Source: Dromiciops gliroides (lineage: Eukaryota; Chordata; Mammalia; Microbiotheria; Microbiotheriidae). Taken from it: 64,000 bases of DNA. This document shows, piece after piece, positions 1 through 11,000 of this stretch. How positions within the stretch are numbered: the stretch's first letter is position 1; every line of letters starts with the position of its first letter. Made by a program: the position numbers and the translations under genes. The stretch lies in NCBI RefSeq assembly GCF_019393635.1, contig NC_057861.1, positions 458,732,330 through 458,796,329 of the forward strand. The letters run 5' to 3'. The notes beneath the pieces are model-generated. The model saw only the letters and a program-made list of their open reading frames with translations. It searched no databases and had not been told where the DNA came from.

Positions 1-198
1 AGGTCTGTTGGAACCAACTCATACCACTCTCAGGAGCTAGTTGATGTTTTTCAGTGAGAGCATGTGCATCTCAGAAATCTGCAAATGCTACAAACCAGGG
101 CTTGAGTTATTGTTTGGTTAATTGTCTCAACTTAAGAAAGTGATGGACAAAATGTTATTAATGTAGATTAAACTCAAACGCATGTCTGCTTTTTTCAG

Positions 199-257
199 AG
201 AGCCCCTTGTTAAACATCTATCAGAACACTATTGCCCAGGCCCCAAAGAAGAAATGA
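199..257 (+). CDS. Possible terminal exon of a convergent gene (FAM81B by synteny)
   Basis: A good acceptor (ctgcttttttcag) is followed by two bases and 18 codons reading 'SPLLNIYQNTIAQAPKKK', then TGA at 255-257. In mammals FAM81B lies tail-to-tail with SKIC3, so its last exon is expected near here on the plus strand. I cannot confirm the peptide from memory, and a second frame is also open for about 30 codons. An ATTAAA at 669-674 could serve as poly(A) signal. Treat as a candidate only. Confidence 0.25.
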
Positions 258-1840
258 AAAAAATGCCTTTACTTCTCTTTCTTTGCAGGGACTAATGTCA
301 ATATCAGATATGGGGAAAGTTATAGTTTTGCTGAGTTATGTTTTTCTCTGTTACAAGGAATGGTTGGCTGGGTAAGGGATGGGGGAAGGATATATTCAAA
401 AATGAAGATAATGTAAAATCCAAAGATTTATTTTTTTTTTTTTGCTAATTAACAAGTTTAACATTTTAAAGGAAAATATACAACTTGGAGTTTATATAAG
501 AGACATACAACATCCACATGTAATTCAGTACTTGTCAGGAACTCTTCTGCTCACTGCTCCAAATCCATCTTCCCCATTTCAGACTGATAAGAGTTTCCCA
601 CTCATTTCCACCTATAAGTCCCCAGCTAAGGGAATGAAAACTGACTTCCCATGACCACAGGTATTGTCATTAAAACTCGGGGTTTGAGAAATTGAATTCC
701 TCTTGGTTAAGAAGACTTCCCAGAATTCCTTGGATCTAAAGATCTTGAAACTGACATGGGAGAGAATTCCATGTCAATTCCAAGGTCCTTAAACCCTGGA
801 AATTCTGGGAAATCTCACTTGGGTCACCCTCGTGACCTTGACTTTGAACAGGCTTGAAGATGGTAGGGGGTCATTCCAGCAGTGAGTAGATTAATGAGTA
901 AGCATAAGCTAGGAATGGTGAGGGACTTCAGCCCAGCTAACAACTCCCTCCAACCCCTTCTCTAACCACCCAGGGAGAAGTAGATTCTCCCCACAGCAAC
1001 TAAAGAAACTTGTAAATTATTGTTTTCCTATAGTGTGTCAGTAAATATTTAACAATTGGCTCTCCAAAAAAAGAAAAAAAAAACACGAAAAGCTTTTCGG
1101 TTTAATCTGCTTCATCAGTTCCTCCATCGTTTTAAGTCTAGACAATCAACAAAACAAAAAAAAATCAAACCTTGATTTACAGGTTTCTTGATTTCCAAGA
1201 CATAAATGCTCACACTGAAAATCTGACAATCTGCTCTCCCGCCAGCAAGAGCCAGCTCAACACACTCCCGGTTTGTCCCTAATCCTCTAGAGCTACCAGA
1301 CAAACCACTGCAGCTGGAAGAAAGGACTTCTCTAATTATCTTATTTCATTTTCTGTGTTATTGAAAAAGCTTATGTAAACCCTAATGGCTACTTTATTCT
1401 GATTTTGGCGTGGTTATTGTATGCTGTTTTTAAAAGTGAGAAAAAAAAGGACTTCCCTCTCAAAAGAGTGAGATTTATTTTTTTCAGCAAAGCAGAGCTG
1501 AAGGAAGAAACATGAGGCACATGGAGACAGAAGGCTGGTGTTTTGTTTTGTTTTGTTTTCTCCCAGAAGCCCTGCAGAAGTACTCCTAGATTTAATTTCT
1601 TTCCCTTTTGTAAAAAAAAAAAAAAGACTGCAAATGAGAAAGTAGTGCTCTGTGAGTAAAAACCATTACTTCAGTCAGATGTTCTGAGTATGCTTCTAAT
1701 TCAAACTTCAAAACCTAACACCTAGAGGGAGGGAGAGATAAAAACCTCTGCCTCTAGCTGGAGGACTACTGCACATGTATATAGTTAACATAGTGACTTT
1801 CCATTCCAACATAGTAAAGCTACCAGTACATGAATTCTCT
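258..1840. other. Intergenic stretch with no recognised feature
   Basis: There is no convincing ORF, RNA gene or recognised transposon. A minus-strand ORF of 62 codons at 1115-1303 has no family I know. It could include 3'UTR of the candidate exon at 199-257. Confidence 0.4.
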
Positions 1841-1841
1841 T

Positions 1842-2076
1842 ATGTTGTTCAGTTGTTTTCAGTCATGTCCAGCTCATCATGAAGCAATTGGGGTTTTATT
1901 GGCAGATACTGGAGTGGTTTACCATTTCCTTCTCCAGCTCATTTTACATATGAGGAAACTGACGCAAAGAAGGTTAAGTGACTTGCCCAGGGTCATGCAG
2001 CTTATAAATGTCTGAGACCAGATTTGAACTCAGGAAGAAGAGTCTTCCTTACTCTTTTCCACTATGCCCACTATAG
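1842..2076 (-). mobile_element. Mar1-type CORE-SINE
   Basis: The reversed copy begins at 'tgttgttcagttg'. It carries the block 'ggagtggtttaccatttcc', the CORE 'ttaagtgacttgcccagggt' and 'gatttgaactcagg' near the tRNA-related end. This longer architecture distinguishes it from the 140-bp WSINE1-type copies. Confidence 0.8.
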
Positions 2077-2359
2077 GGGCAGCTCAATGTCCCCAACTCT
2101 TTTATGAACTCCTTTTATTGGTAAGACAGACTTTTGGATTTCTTTCTACCTTCTCTAATGGGTTATTAACCTAGGGGGGAAAGTCATAAAATTCAAGCAG
2201 GATAAAGGTTCCTTTCCATGATTACATGTGAAGATCTCCCAGTTGTTTTCCTTCTTGCTTCTGGGCTGTATGCTCTTTATGCCCCCTTGTCTGTTACTCA
2301 TCCAGTCTTGACTTCATTGTTTTGGGGACCTCAGGCTGGACCTAATAAACCTATCACTT

Positions 2360-2395
2360 GGGGGCAGCTTGGTGGTGCAGTGGATAGAGCACCAG
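2360..2395 (+). mobile_element. WSINE1-type SINE, 5' piece (split by LTR)
   Basis: Reads ggggcagcttggtggtgcag then tggatagagcaccag, the first 36 nt of the SINE. The remainder resumes at 2770 after an inserted solo LTR. Confidence 0.88.
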
Positions 2396-2769
2396 TGTAA
2401 AGGGGCTAAAATTTTAACTATACTGTCTAAAATATCTAATGAGTGGTCGCCAATAAATGATAAGCTTTATCAAGAGTTAGACTTTTAAGCATTTATTAAG
2501 GAGAATAAGAATTTGGTGAAGAGAAAGAGAAAGGCCTAGATTACTCTATCTATTAAAGGGTGAGAACATTCCTAGCTCCTTTCTCCGCCAGAGTCCACAA
2601 GAAAGAAAGCGAGTCAGAGCTCCAGCCTCCCCCTTCTTCCTCCCACAAGCAAACGTCACTTCCTGATGCCAAAGAAAAGATGCATGGTCTTGTCCTCAGA
2701 GACCTTCTCCTCATGGTGGAGCTTTCCTACAGTAAGTCTCCAGCAGGTAGCGTCATTCCCATCATTACA
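2396..2769 (-). mobile_element. Solo LTR inserted in a SINE (copy 1)
   Basis: A 374-bp block opens TGTAAAGG and closes CATTACA, bounded by 4-bp flanks CCAG and CCGG (one mismatch). Read on the minus strand it has AATAAA (plus 2492-2497) followed by a GGCGACCAC motif, as retroviral LTR R-U5 ends do; this sets the orientation. No internal retroviral genes are present. It is related to 22925-23366 and 8884-9401. Confidence 0.75.
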
Positions 2770-2878
2770 CCGGCCCTGAAGTCAGGAGGACCTGAGTTCA
2801 AATCCAGCCTCAGACACTTGACACTTACTAGCTGTGTGACCCTGGGCAAGTCACTTAACCCCCACTACCCTGCAAAAA
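2770..2878 (+). mobile_element. WSINE1-type SINE, 3' piece
   Basis: Continues the copy begun at 2360: 'gcctcagacacttgacac', 'gtgtgaccctgggcaag', then an A/C-rich tail. Confidence 0.88.
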
Positions 2879-3372
2879 ACAAAATAAAACAAAACAAATA
2901 AACCTATTACTTATCCCTGACCAGACTCTGTACCTGGCCACCCCAGAAGCTGTCCAGCTCCCTGCAGGCTCCAGTTATGGCTGTTGCTCTCATCTATGTC
3001 TCAGCCTGCTCTTCTCAACCTCTGTCTAATTTTGTTTCCCATTCTACCTCAGAAGCTAAATAACCTGCTTAGTCTAAATCAACTGGACCAAAATATGCCA
3101 AGTGGCTAAATAACCACTACTAGGCATATGGTGCTGGTTCTAACTCGCACCCTTTGGAATGGGTTTAGGCTGACTGGAAAGGTGGTGTCTTTATGACTTC
3201 TACCTACTTAAAAGTTATCAGAAGAACGATCTCAAGAAAGAGGAAGGAATCAACAGTGATGGATACTTCAGAGGAGTCAGGAGAAGGTGTAAAGAGGAAA
3301 AGCTATTGCATTTGGGGACTGTTGATTATAGGAATTACTTCCCTAAGAATACTGAAAAAGGTATTTACTCTT

Positions 3373-3511
3373 TTTAGTGAGGCAATTGGGGTTAAGTGAC
3401 TTGCCCAGAGTCACACAGCTAGTAAGTGTTAAGTCCCTGAGGCCGGATTTGAACTCAGGTACTCCTGACTCCAGGGCCGGTGCTCTATCCACTGTACCAC
3501 CTAGCTGCCCC
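3373..3511 (-). mobile_element. WSINE1-type SINE with 15-bp target duplication
   Basis: A reversed full-length copy. Flanks 3358-3372 and 3512-3526 match at 14 of 15 positions (aaggtattta then c or t, then tctt), the mark of L1-driven insertion. Confidence 0.9.
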
Positions 3512-3726
3512 AAGGTATTTATTCTTAAATAATACTGGGTCATTACAAATCTTTTTAAGGAGGCCTTTTTCCCCACTTTTGGACCTTTTAAAATGCATGG
3601 CAAAGTAATTTCAAAATAGTTCTACAGTGGCTTACTCACAGAGATTTCAAGAGTTTCCACAAAAGCTACTTAAATAATAGCCTCCTTCCTTGGAACTGAG
3701 TTTCTGACTGAGGGGAGAATTAAAAA

Positions 3727-4480
3727 GATACAAATATTTATAGCAATATTGTTATAGCAAAGAACTAGAACAGAGGTGATACCCATCAATTGAGGAATGA
3801 CACATTATATATGAATGTAATGGATTATTGTGCCATAAACAGTGACAAATATGAAGGATTCAGAGAACTGGAAAGATTTGTATGAACTGATACGGAGTGA
3901 AATTAGTAGAACCAGTAGGTATAACATAATTATATATATATATATATATATAACCTATATTTTATTGCTTGCCATCTTGGGGAGAGGGAGGGAAGAGAGG
4001 AAGGAAAAAAATTTGGAACTCAAAATCTTAAAAAATGAATTGAAAAAAACCTTTACATGTAATTGAAAAATAAAATAAAACACTACCAAGAAAAAAATGA
4101 ATAGAACCAGGAGAAAAATGTATACAATAACCAAAATAATTTAAGAAAAACAACTTTGAAAGATTTCAGAAATTTGATCAATGTAATAACAAGTCCAGAA
4201 GACTGATGAAACATTCTACCCTCTTCTTGGCAGAGAAGTCAGGGACTTTATGTGAAGAATGAGACAAACATTTTTAGACATGCATAGTCAATGATGATTT
4301 ATTTTATTTGAGTATATTTGTTACAAGGGAGAGAGTCTATGGTGGGGGTAGGGCATAGAACTTACAGGGGAGGTAGTGGGTAGTAGTAGAGATATGAAAA
4401 AAGAAAGAATATCAATAAAACATTATAAAAACATGTGAAAGAAAACAAAAAAAATTCAGAAGGGGGTACAGGGCAATTTT
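3727..4480 (+). mobile_element. L1 3'-end fragments, two subfamilies end to end
   Basis: Marsupial L1 3' sequence: 'gatacccatcaattgagg', 'gtgccataaacag', 'ggaactcaaaatctt' and an AATAAAATA end near 4080. A (TA)n tract (3931-3951) has replaced part of it. From 4083 a second L1 3' end variant follows ('atagaaccaggagaaaa', 'gacaaacatttttagacatg'). Confidence 0.65.
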
Positions 4481-4639
4481 GTTACTTCTTTGTTAAATTT
4501 TAAATATATATGTTTATGTGTATTTATGGAAACTATGTGACAAGTTCATGGCTTTATATACAATCCCCTTCTTTGCTTTCTGCATATTGAAATGTTTATG
4601 CTTAGTGATGACTTTTAAGTTCATAAGAAAAATTTCTAA

Positions 4640-5340
4640 TTTGAAAATTAAATAGCCACTACTAGGCATATATTCTCAAAAGGTTAAAGACAGAGGGGAA
4701 AGCATCACATATACCAAGATATTCATATCAGCACTTTTTGTCATAGAAAAGAACTATGGAAGGTGAATAATCTTTTATTAAGTGTCTGCTATATGCCACA
4801 TGCTGTGCTAAGTGCTTTTTACAAGTATTATCTCATTTGATCTTCACAATAACCCTTCAAAGTACTTTTATTATACCCGTTTTACAGTTGGGGAAACTAA
4901 GGCAGGCAAAAATTAAGTGACTTGCCATGGGGCATATAGCTACTAAGTATCTGAAGCTGAATTTGGACTTGGTTCTTCCTGACTCCAGGCCCAGAGCTCT
5001 ATCAAGTGAGCAACGTTGCTGCCTCTAATTAGAAACAAATAAGATCCTGATGGGAATGGTTGAACAAATTGTAGCATATCATCATGTATAAGGTGACATT
5101 ATAAGAAATAACTAATACAAGGAATTCAGAGAACCTTGGGAAGACATGAATTAACTGATACAGAGCAGGGTAAGCACAGCCAAGTGATCAATTTACAACA
5201 GGATCACTGCATAAAAGAAAACATTTATTATAGTCATTATAATTCTGATCAATATGACTGATCATGATTTCAAAGGATTAATGATGAATCATACCTTTCT
5301 CCTCAGACATGGTTAATTTACCAATTTTTAAATTTGCCTA
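4640..5340 (+). mobile_element. L1 3'-end fragment interrupted by a MIR-type SINE
   Basis: L1-like sequence at 4640-4760 and 5035-5340 surrounds a reversed CORE-SINE at 4765-5030. The SINE carries 'attatctcatttgatcttc' and 'ttaagtgacttgcc'. Confidence 0.6.
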
Positions 5341-5347
5341 ACTGCTG

Positions 5348-5462
5348 TTATATATGTATATAAATGTGTATGTGTGTATGTATTTGTATATATGTCTGTG
5401 TATGCATATGTATATGTTTGTATGTGTGTGTGTATATATATGTGTGTGTGTATATATATATA
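5348..5462. repeat. (TG)n/(TA)n/TATG microsatellite
   Basis: Imperfect alternating purine-pyrimidine tract of tgtatg, tgtgtg and tatata units. Apparent ORFs through it are low-complexity artefacts. Confidence 0.9.
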
Positions 5463-6203
5463 CAATTTCCATTCCAATTTCTCTCTCTTTCCCTTCCCCT
5501 AACTATTGAGAAGGGAGAAATCAAAATCCATCGCGAATTTGTATAGTCATGCAAAAAAATTTTTCATGTTAGCCATGTACCCCGCCTCTCCCCTGCCAAA
5601 AAATAGAAAAACAGTTGCTTTAATCTCACTGAGTCCATTAGTTCTCTATCTGGAAGTGAATAACAAATTTCATCATGAGTCCTTTGGAATTGTATTTGGT
5701 TGTTATATTGATCAGAGTTACTGAGTCAAAGTTGATTATGCTTACAATATCACTCTTACTGTATAGATTTTTTAAAATTGTTCTCCTGGTTCTGGTCATT
5801 TTATTTTGCCTTAGTTCAGAAAAGTCTTCCAAGGTTTTTCTGAAATTAACCCCTTCATTATTTCTGACAGTACAACAGTGTTCCAACACATGCATATACC
5901 ATACTTGGTTGAGCCATTCCCCAAATGATGTGTATCCTTCTCAATTTCCAATTCTTTGACATCACAGAAAGAGTTGCTATATATAGATACTTTTTCTACC
6001 TATGGGTCCTTTTCTTCTTTCTTTGACCTCTTTGGAGGTGTAGACCTAGTTACAGAATCACTGCATCAAGTGTACACACAGTTTAATAGTTTTTTTCAGC
6101 ATAATTCCAAATTGTTTTCCAGTATGGCTGAATTAGTTCACAACTCCATCAACAGAGCTTTAGTGTACCTATTTCCCCACAAACCCTTTGGTATTTGTCA
6201 TAT
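5463..6203 (-). mobile_element. L1 3'-end fragment, left half
   Basis: Reversed L1 3' sequence, including 'ccattccccaaatgatg' and 'acaactccatcaacagagc'. It resumes at 6647 after a retroposon insertion. Confidence 0.7.
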
Positions 6204-6646
6204 CCATCAGCAACTTGCTTGGTTTGGACTCTGTGGAACATGATGCCCCACCCAGGACAAGAGATCACCTGAAATCTCATAATCATGCTGATTAACTCAG
6301 TTCTGCATACTCAACATTTTCTCAACTCCCTCAGCTTCCTCTCTTCTCTGACTAGAGGACTGGAGACTGGAGTGCCTTTATATAGTGATGGGATCTGAAC
6401 TTTCCAATTAACTCTCCACTTTCCATCAGCAGCTCTGCTTGGTTTAGACTCCAAAAAACATGATGGATGTCCCCTGCGTCAAATACACCTGATGGTTCTC
6501 ACCCCTCCCCCTTCCAGCTTTCTTTTTGTATTATTTTCCCCCATTAGACTGTAAAGTCCTTGAAAGCAGGACTATCTTTGTTTTTAGTGGCTGGTACATA
6601 GTAAATACTTAATAAATGTTTATTGAATTGAATTGAATTTTCCTTT
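6204..6646 (+). mobile_element. L2-tailed retroposon with a repeated body
   Basis: An insertion of about 443 bp in an L1, bounded by a perfect 10-bp duplication TTTGTCATAT (6194-6203 and 6647-6656). Its body holds two related copies of a segment of about 42 bp starting ccatcagca (6204-6245 and 6423-6465), 219 bp apart. The end (6538-6637) resembles an L2 3' tail: 'attagactgtaaagtcctt', 'gtacatagtaaatacttaat', then tgaat repeats. I do not recognise the family. Confidence 0.6.
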
Positions 6647-6735
6647 TTTGTCATATTAGCCAATCTGATGGGTGTGAGGTACCTCAGAGTTGGGCTTTTT
6701 TGTTGTTGTTGTTATTTTGGGCAAAGTCAAGCAGG
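6647..6735 (-). mobile_element. L1 fragment, continuation after retroposon
   Basis: 'ccaatctgatgggtgtgagg' is the L1 sequence expected immediately after the left half that ends at 6203. Confidence 0.6.
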
Positions 6736-6824
6736 TGAGGGGAATAATAGGGAAATAACTAATGTTAAAAGAAAAGAACTTTGATTATACATACATATGT
6801 GTGTATACACACACATATATGTAT

Positions 6825-6849
6825 ATGATAGATGGATAGACAGATAGAT

Positions 6850-6932
<83 letters not shown>
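6825..6932. repeat. (GATA)n microsatellite
   Basis: About 20 uninterrupted GATA units after a few imperfect ones. Likely highly polymorphic. Confidence 0.97.
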
Positions 6933-6935
<3 letters not shown>

Positions 6936-7029
6936 GAACAGAAGGAAAAGTGCAGGCTGAATTGTGCTTAAGAAATTGTGTATTATTTTTAATGATCCTA
7001 ACCTGTTTCCAAACATCAAACCCATAGTT

Positions 7030-7695
7030 GTTCAACTGACATTTATTTATTTCTCCCTCTCACCCTCCCCCAATTGAAAAAGGAAAAGAAAAAGCTTGTA
7101 ACAGATATGCATGTTCAAGCAAAACAAATTCCATGTAAAAAATTAGCATCTTGTTCTGTATCTTGAGTCCATCTCCTTCCTGTCAGCACCTTCATCATTA
7201 GTCTTGAAAAATCATTTTTGACCATAGTGTTGATCAGAATTCTTTGAAAGTTTATTGTCTTTTATACTGTTCTTGTATAAATCATTCTCCTGGTTCTACT
7301 CATTTCACATTGCATCATTTTGCTTGTTTTCCCATGGTTCTCTGGGACCATCCCTTTTGTCTTTTCTTACAGCACAATAGTGTTCCAGGGCATTTGTAAC
7401 TTTCTCAATTGATGGGCACTCCCTTAGTTTCCAGTTCTTTGCCACTAAAAAATATTTTTTTTTAATTTTTAAAAAGCTTCTATAAATGTTTTTTTCATAT
7501 GATGGGTCCCTTTCCTCTTTCTTTGATCTCTTTTGGGTCAAAACTTATGCATACTTTTGTAACTTTGGGGACATAATTCAAAATTCTTTAGAAAGTGGGT
7601 AAGCTAATTCACAGCTCCACCAACAAGGCATTAATAATGTACCTGTTTTCCTACAGCATCTCCAACATTTATCATTTTCCCTTTTGTCAGTTTTG

Positions 7696-7764
<69 letters not shown>

Positions 7765-8883
7765 GAGGTGGAACCTGAGAGTTGTTTCAACGTGCATTTC
7801 TCTATTAATAATTTTAAGCATTTTTTTCATAAGGCTATCAAAAACTTGGGTTTGTTCTTCTGAAATTTTCCTGTATATTTCTTTGACCACTTATCAATTG
7901 GAGAATGACTAATTTTAAATATGAATCACTTCCATATATATCTTGGAAATAAGACCCTTAGAGAAACTCACTGTAAAGATTTTCTCCTAATTAACTGTTT
8001 CTCTTGGATTGGTTTTGTTTGTAGAGAAACTTTTTAATTGCATGTAATCAAAATTGTCTTTTTTCTCTTCTATGATCCTCTCTATGCATCATTTAGTTAT
8101 GAACCCTTCCTTTATCCAAGTCTCTGAAAGATAATTTTTTCCTTACTCTTCTAATTTGTTTATGATATGACCCTTTATGTCTGCATAATGTAACCATTTA
8201 GGGCTGATATGTGGTGTGAGGTGTTGGTCTATATCTAGTTTCTGACAGACTGTCTTCCAGTTTTTCCAGCAGTTTTTGTTGAATAGTGAAATTTTGTCTC
8301 AATAGCTGGGATTTGGGGATTTATCAAACACTAGGCTAGAGTGCTCATTTGTTTCTTTATATTGTAAACTTAATCCCTTCTAATGACCAACCTCTTAATT
8401 TCTCATCCAGTTCCAAATTCTTTTGATGATTACTGGGTTTTAGTATAGATTGAGATCTAGTGCTGCTAGACTCCTTTCCTTCCCTTCCTTTTTTCCCCCC
8501 ACGATTTCCCTTGAGATTTTTTTACTTTTTGCTCCTTAAGATGTGCTTTTTTGGTCTAACTCTATTAAGTGATTCTTTGATATTTTGACTGGCATGACAC
8601 TAAATAAGTAAATTAGTTTAGGTAGTTTTGTCATTTTTATTATATTGATCCAGCCTACCCATGAACAATTAATATATCTCTACTTATTTAGGTCTGTATG
8701 TATGTAAAGTGCTTTGTAATTATATTCATATAGTTCCTTTATGTGTGTTGGCAGGCAAATTTCCAAGTATTTAAACATTCTGTAGTTATCTTAAATGGAA
8801 TTTCTCTTATTTTCTCTGCTGGATTTTATATAGCAATACTGATGATTTATACTGACTTACTTTTGTGATGTTTAAAATCTAAA
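7030..8883 (-). mobile_element. L1 fragment: 3'UTR into ORF2, left part
   Basis: Reversed L1. It begins in the 3' region ('ccagttctttgccacta') and runs into the ORF2 complement. A (TA)n expansion lies at 7698-7764. It continues after an LTR at 9402. Numerous stops in every frame mark it as a fossil. Confidence 0.8.
7698..7764. repeat. (TA)n microsatellite inside L1
   Basis: Near-perfect AT dinucleotide run of about 67 bp with one C interruption. Confidence 0.95.
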
Positions 8884-9401
8884 TGTGTTGTCTAAAAAAA
8901 AATCTAATGTGTGGTCGCCTTAAATTAGAAGCTTTAGCACCAGTTTTGGGGCATTGAGCATTTATTAAAACATACCAATTATTCACGTGGAGTTCAGAAA
9001 GTTAAGAAAAAGGCCTATCTAGACTAGAGTTCCAGCCTGGTCAGATTCTTCCTCAAGTCCTCTGCCACTATCCTGCTTCAACCATGGACTCCTCTCAAAC
9101 TGCACATGGAAGCATTTTATAGGTCTGGAGCAGAGGCTGTCCTTACACACTGCTTCAAGCTGATTGGTAGGGGTCATCCAAATCCATTGGTTCACTGGAC
9201 TTGAAGATAGTATCAGTTGAGTTCAAAGTCCTTAGTTTCTGAGAACAATACCTTCTTAAGGGCTAGCCAGGTATGGTTACAATCTAATTAACTTGAAGTA
9301 GGCTAATCAGCAAAGTCAATCACTCTCACTTAATTCAATCAGTTTAGATTAATCTCCAGGTGAGCCTTTGAGTATCTGCCAAATCCCATTATTTTCTAAC
9401 A
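8884..9401 (-). mobile_element. Solo LTR (copy 2) inside L1
   Basis: A TGTG start and a TAACA end. It shares the box tctaatgtgtggtcgcc at 8903-8919 with copy 1 (2435-2451), and has a minus-strand AATAAA at 8961-8966. L1 antisense sequence lies on both sides. No target duplication could be recognised. Confidence 0.65.
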
Positions 9402-10030
9402 CTTTATATCCTGCAACTTTGCTAAATTTATTGTTTTGGTCCATTTTAGTTGGCTCTATAGAGCTCTATAACTAAATTATCTTATATGATCTAAAAAAAG
9501 ATATGTTTCCTCTTTGTGTATATTTATTGCCTCAATTTCTTTCTTGCCTTATTGCTATAAATAGTACTTCTAGTACTATATCAAATAGTAGTGGTAATAT
9601 TGTAATGTTCTTGTTATCTATAAAGCTAGTTATTGGTTTTAGATAAATACTACTTGACAAATTAAAGGTACAATTATTCTTATGTTCCCTAGTATCTTTT
9701 TTTTAAACAGAAATAGATAATTTTGTCAAAAACTTTTCCTGTATCTATTGATGTAATCATGTAATTGTGTTGTTCTTATTGTCAATTTAGTATATTGTGT
9801 TAATAATTTCTCCAAGACTGAAGCAGACCAGCATTCCTGGTATAAATACAACATGATCATAGTGTAATATTTGTGATATTTTTCTGTGGTCTCTTTGCTA
9901 ATATTTTTATTTAAAATTTTTGCATCTATATTCATTAGATATTGGTCTATAATTATCTTTCTGGCTCTCCCTGGTTTAGGTAGCAAGATTATATTTTTCA
10001 TAGAAATTTTATAGGATTCCATACTTTCCT
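9402..10030 (-). mobile_element. L1 ORF2 fragment, right part
   Basis: The complement of reverse-transcriptase sequence, e.g. 'cctgtatctattgatgtaat', 'accagcattcctgg' and 'atttttgcatctatattc', blocks conserved in mammalian L1 ORF2. Confidence 0.8.
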
Positions 10031-10059
10031 ATTTTGTAAGTAGTTTATGTAATAGTGGA

Positions 10060-10300
10060 ATTAACTGTTCTTTGAATAAAACTCATATTTTTAACACCAA
10101 TGTTCTTCCAGTTATGCTAAATGGTTACAAATCTTGAAACACTGTAATCTCCCAAGTTAAAATTGTAGAGGACCCAAAAAACACTAGACAGATGCATGGT
10201 GCGGGTAAGCAGCCCACAGTTATGAATTGTGTTTTAGAAGGAACATTCAGGATATCATCCAGGAAACACATCATTGGAAAAGGAGATAGATCAGTCATCT
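10060..10300 (+). mobile_element. RTE-clade LINE fossil (C-terminal ORF region)
   Basis: Translation gives 'NTNVLPVMLNGYKS' followed by stops, resembling the conserved VLPVLLYG segment near the end of RTE/BovB ORFs. Confidence 0.4.
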
Positions 10301-10439
10301 AGTAAGAGAAATGGATAACAAATGGACATCCTAAATTATGCCCTAGTTAGTACTTATGAAAAAAAATTTAACTAGAGAAAAGGTTTCTAGCACATTGGAT
10401 AGATTCCCATTGGATCCTAGCATCAGATATCTTAACATC

Positions 10440-11000
10440 TAATATCATCTGGTTTCTTACCTGAACCTTGAATCCTCTCTCCAACATCTTCAATAAATTA
10501 TAACCCATTCTCTAATGACCAGGAACTTACTATCCATTTGAGTGTATAGTGCTTAACCCCTTCTATTTCTTTCTGCACAGCCTTAGTTTTTTTTTTGGTT
10601 TGGTTTTTTTGCAGGGCAATGGGGGTTAAGTGACTTGCCCAGGGTCACACAGCTAGTAAGTGTCAAGTGTCTGAGGCCAGATTTGAACTCAGGTACTCCT
10701 GAGTCCAGGGCTGGTGCTTTACCACTGCGCCACCTAGCTGCCCCCTGCACAGCCTTAGTTAAGAAATATTTCCTTATATTAATTCAAATCTGTCTCCATG
10801 TAATTTCCCAACATTGGTCCTAGTTCTGGGACCAAGTAAGACAAATCTAATCCCTCTTCACACAACATCATGCATAACTTAACTGAGTAACTTAAATATT
10901 TCAATCTTAATCCCTTTAAGTTCCTTTTGAGGTTAAGTTTCCCCACTCAGTTCCTTCAACCACTCCTTAGATGGCATGGTTTCAAACCTCTTTACCATCC
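10440..11000 (-). mobile_element. CR1/L3 LINE 3' fragment
   Basis: Reversed CR1/L3 3'-end wording, e.g. 'agttccttcaaccactcctt' and 'tggcatggtttcaaacctc'. It is interrupted by the SINE at 10589-10744. Confidence 0.55.
10589..10744 (-). mobile_element. WSINE1-type SINE with perfect 16-bp target duplication
   Basis: A reversed complete copy. The duplications ctgcacagccttagtt at 10573-10588 and 10745-10760 are identical, suggesting a relatively young insertion. Confidence 0.95.

Noticed and set aside
6727..7035. ORFs of about 100 codons rich in serine, isoleucine and tyrosine
   Set aside because: They are the GATA microsatellite translated in several frames.
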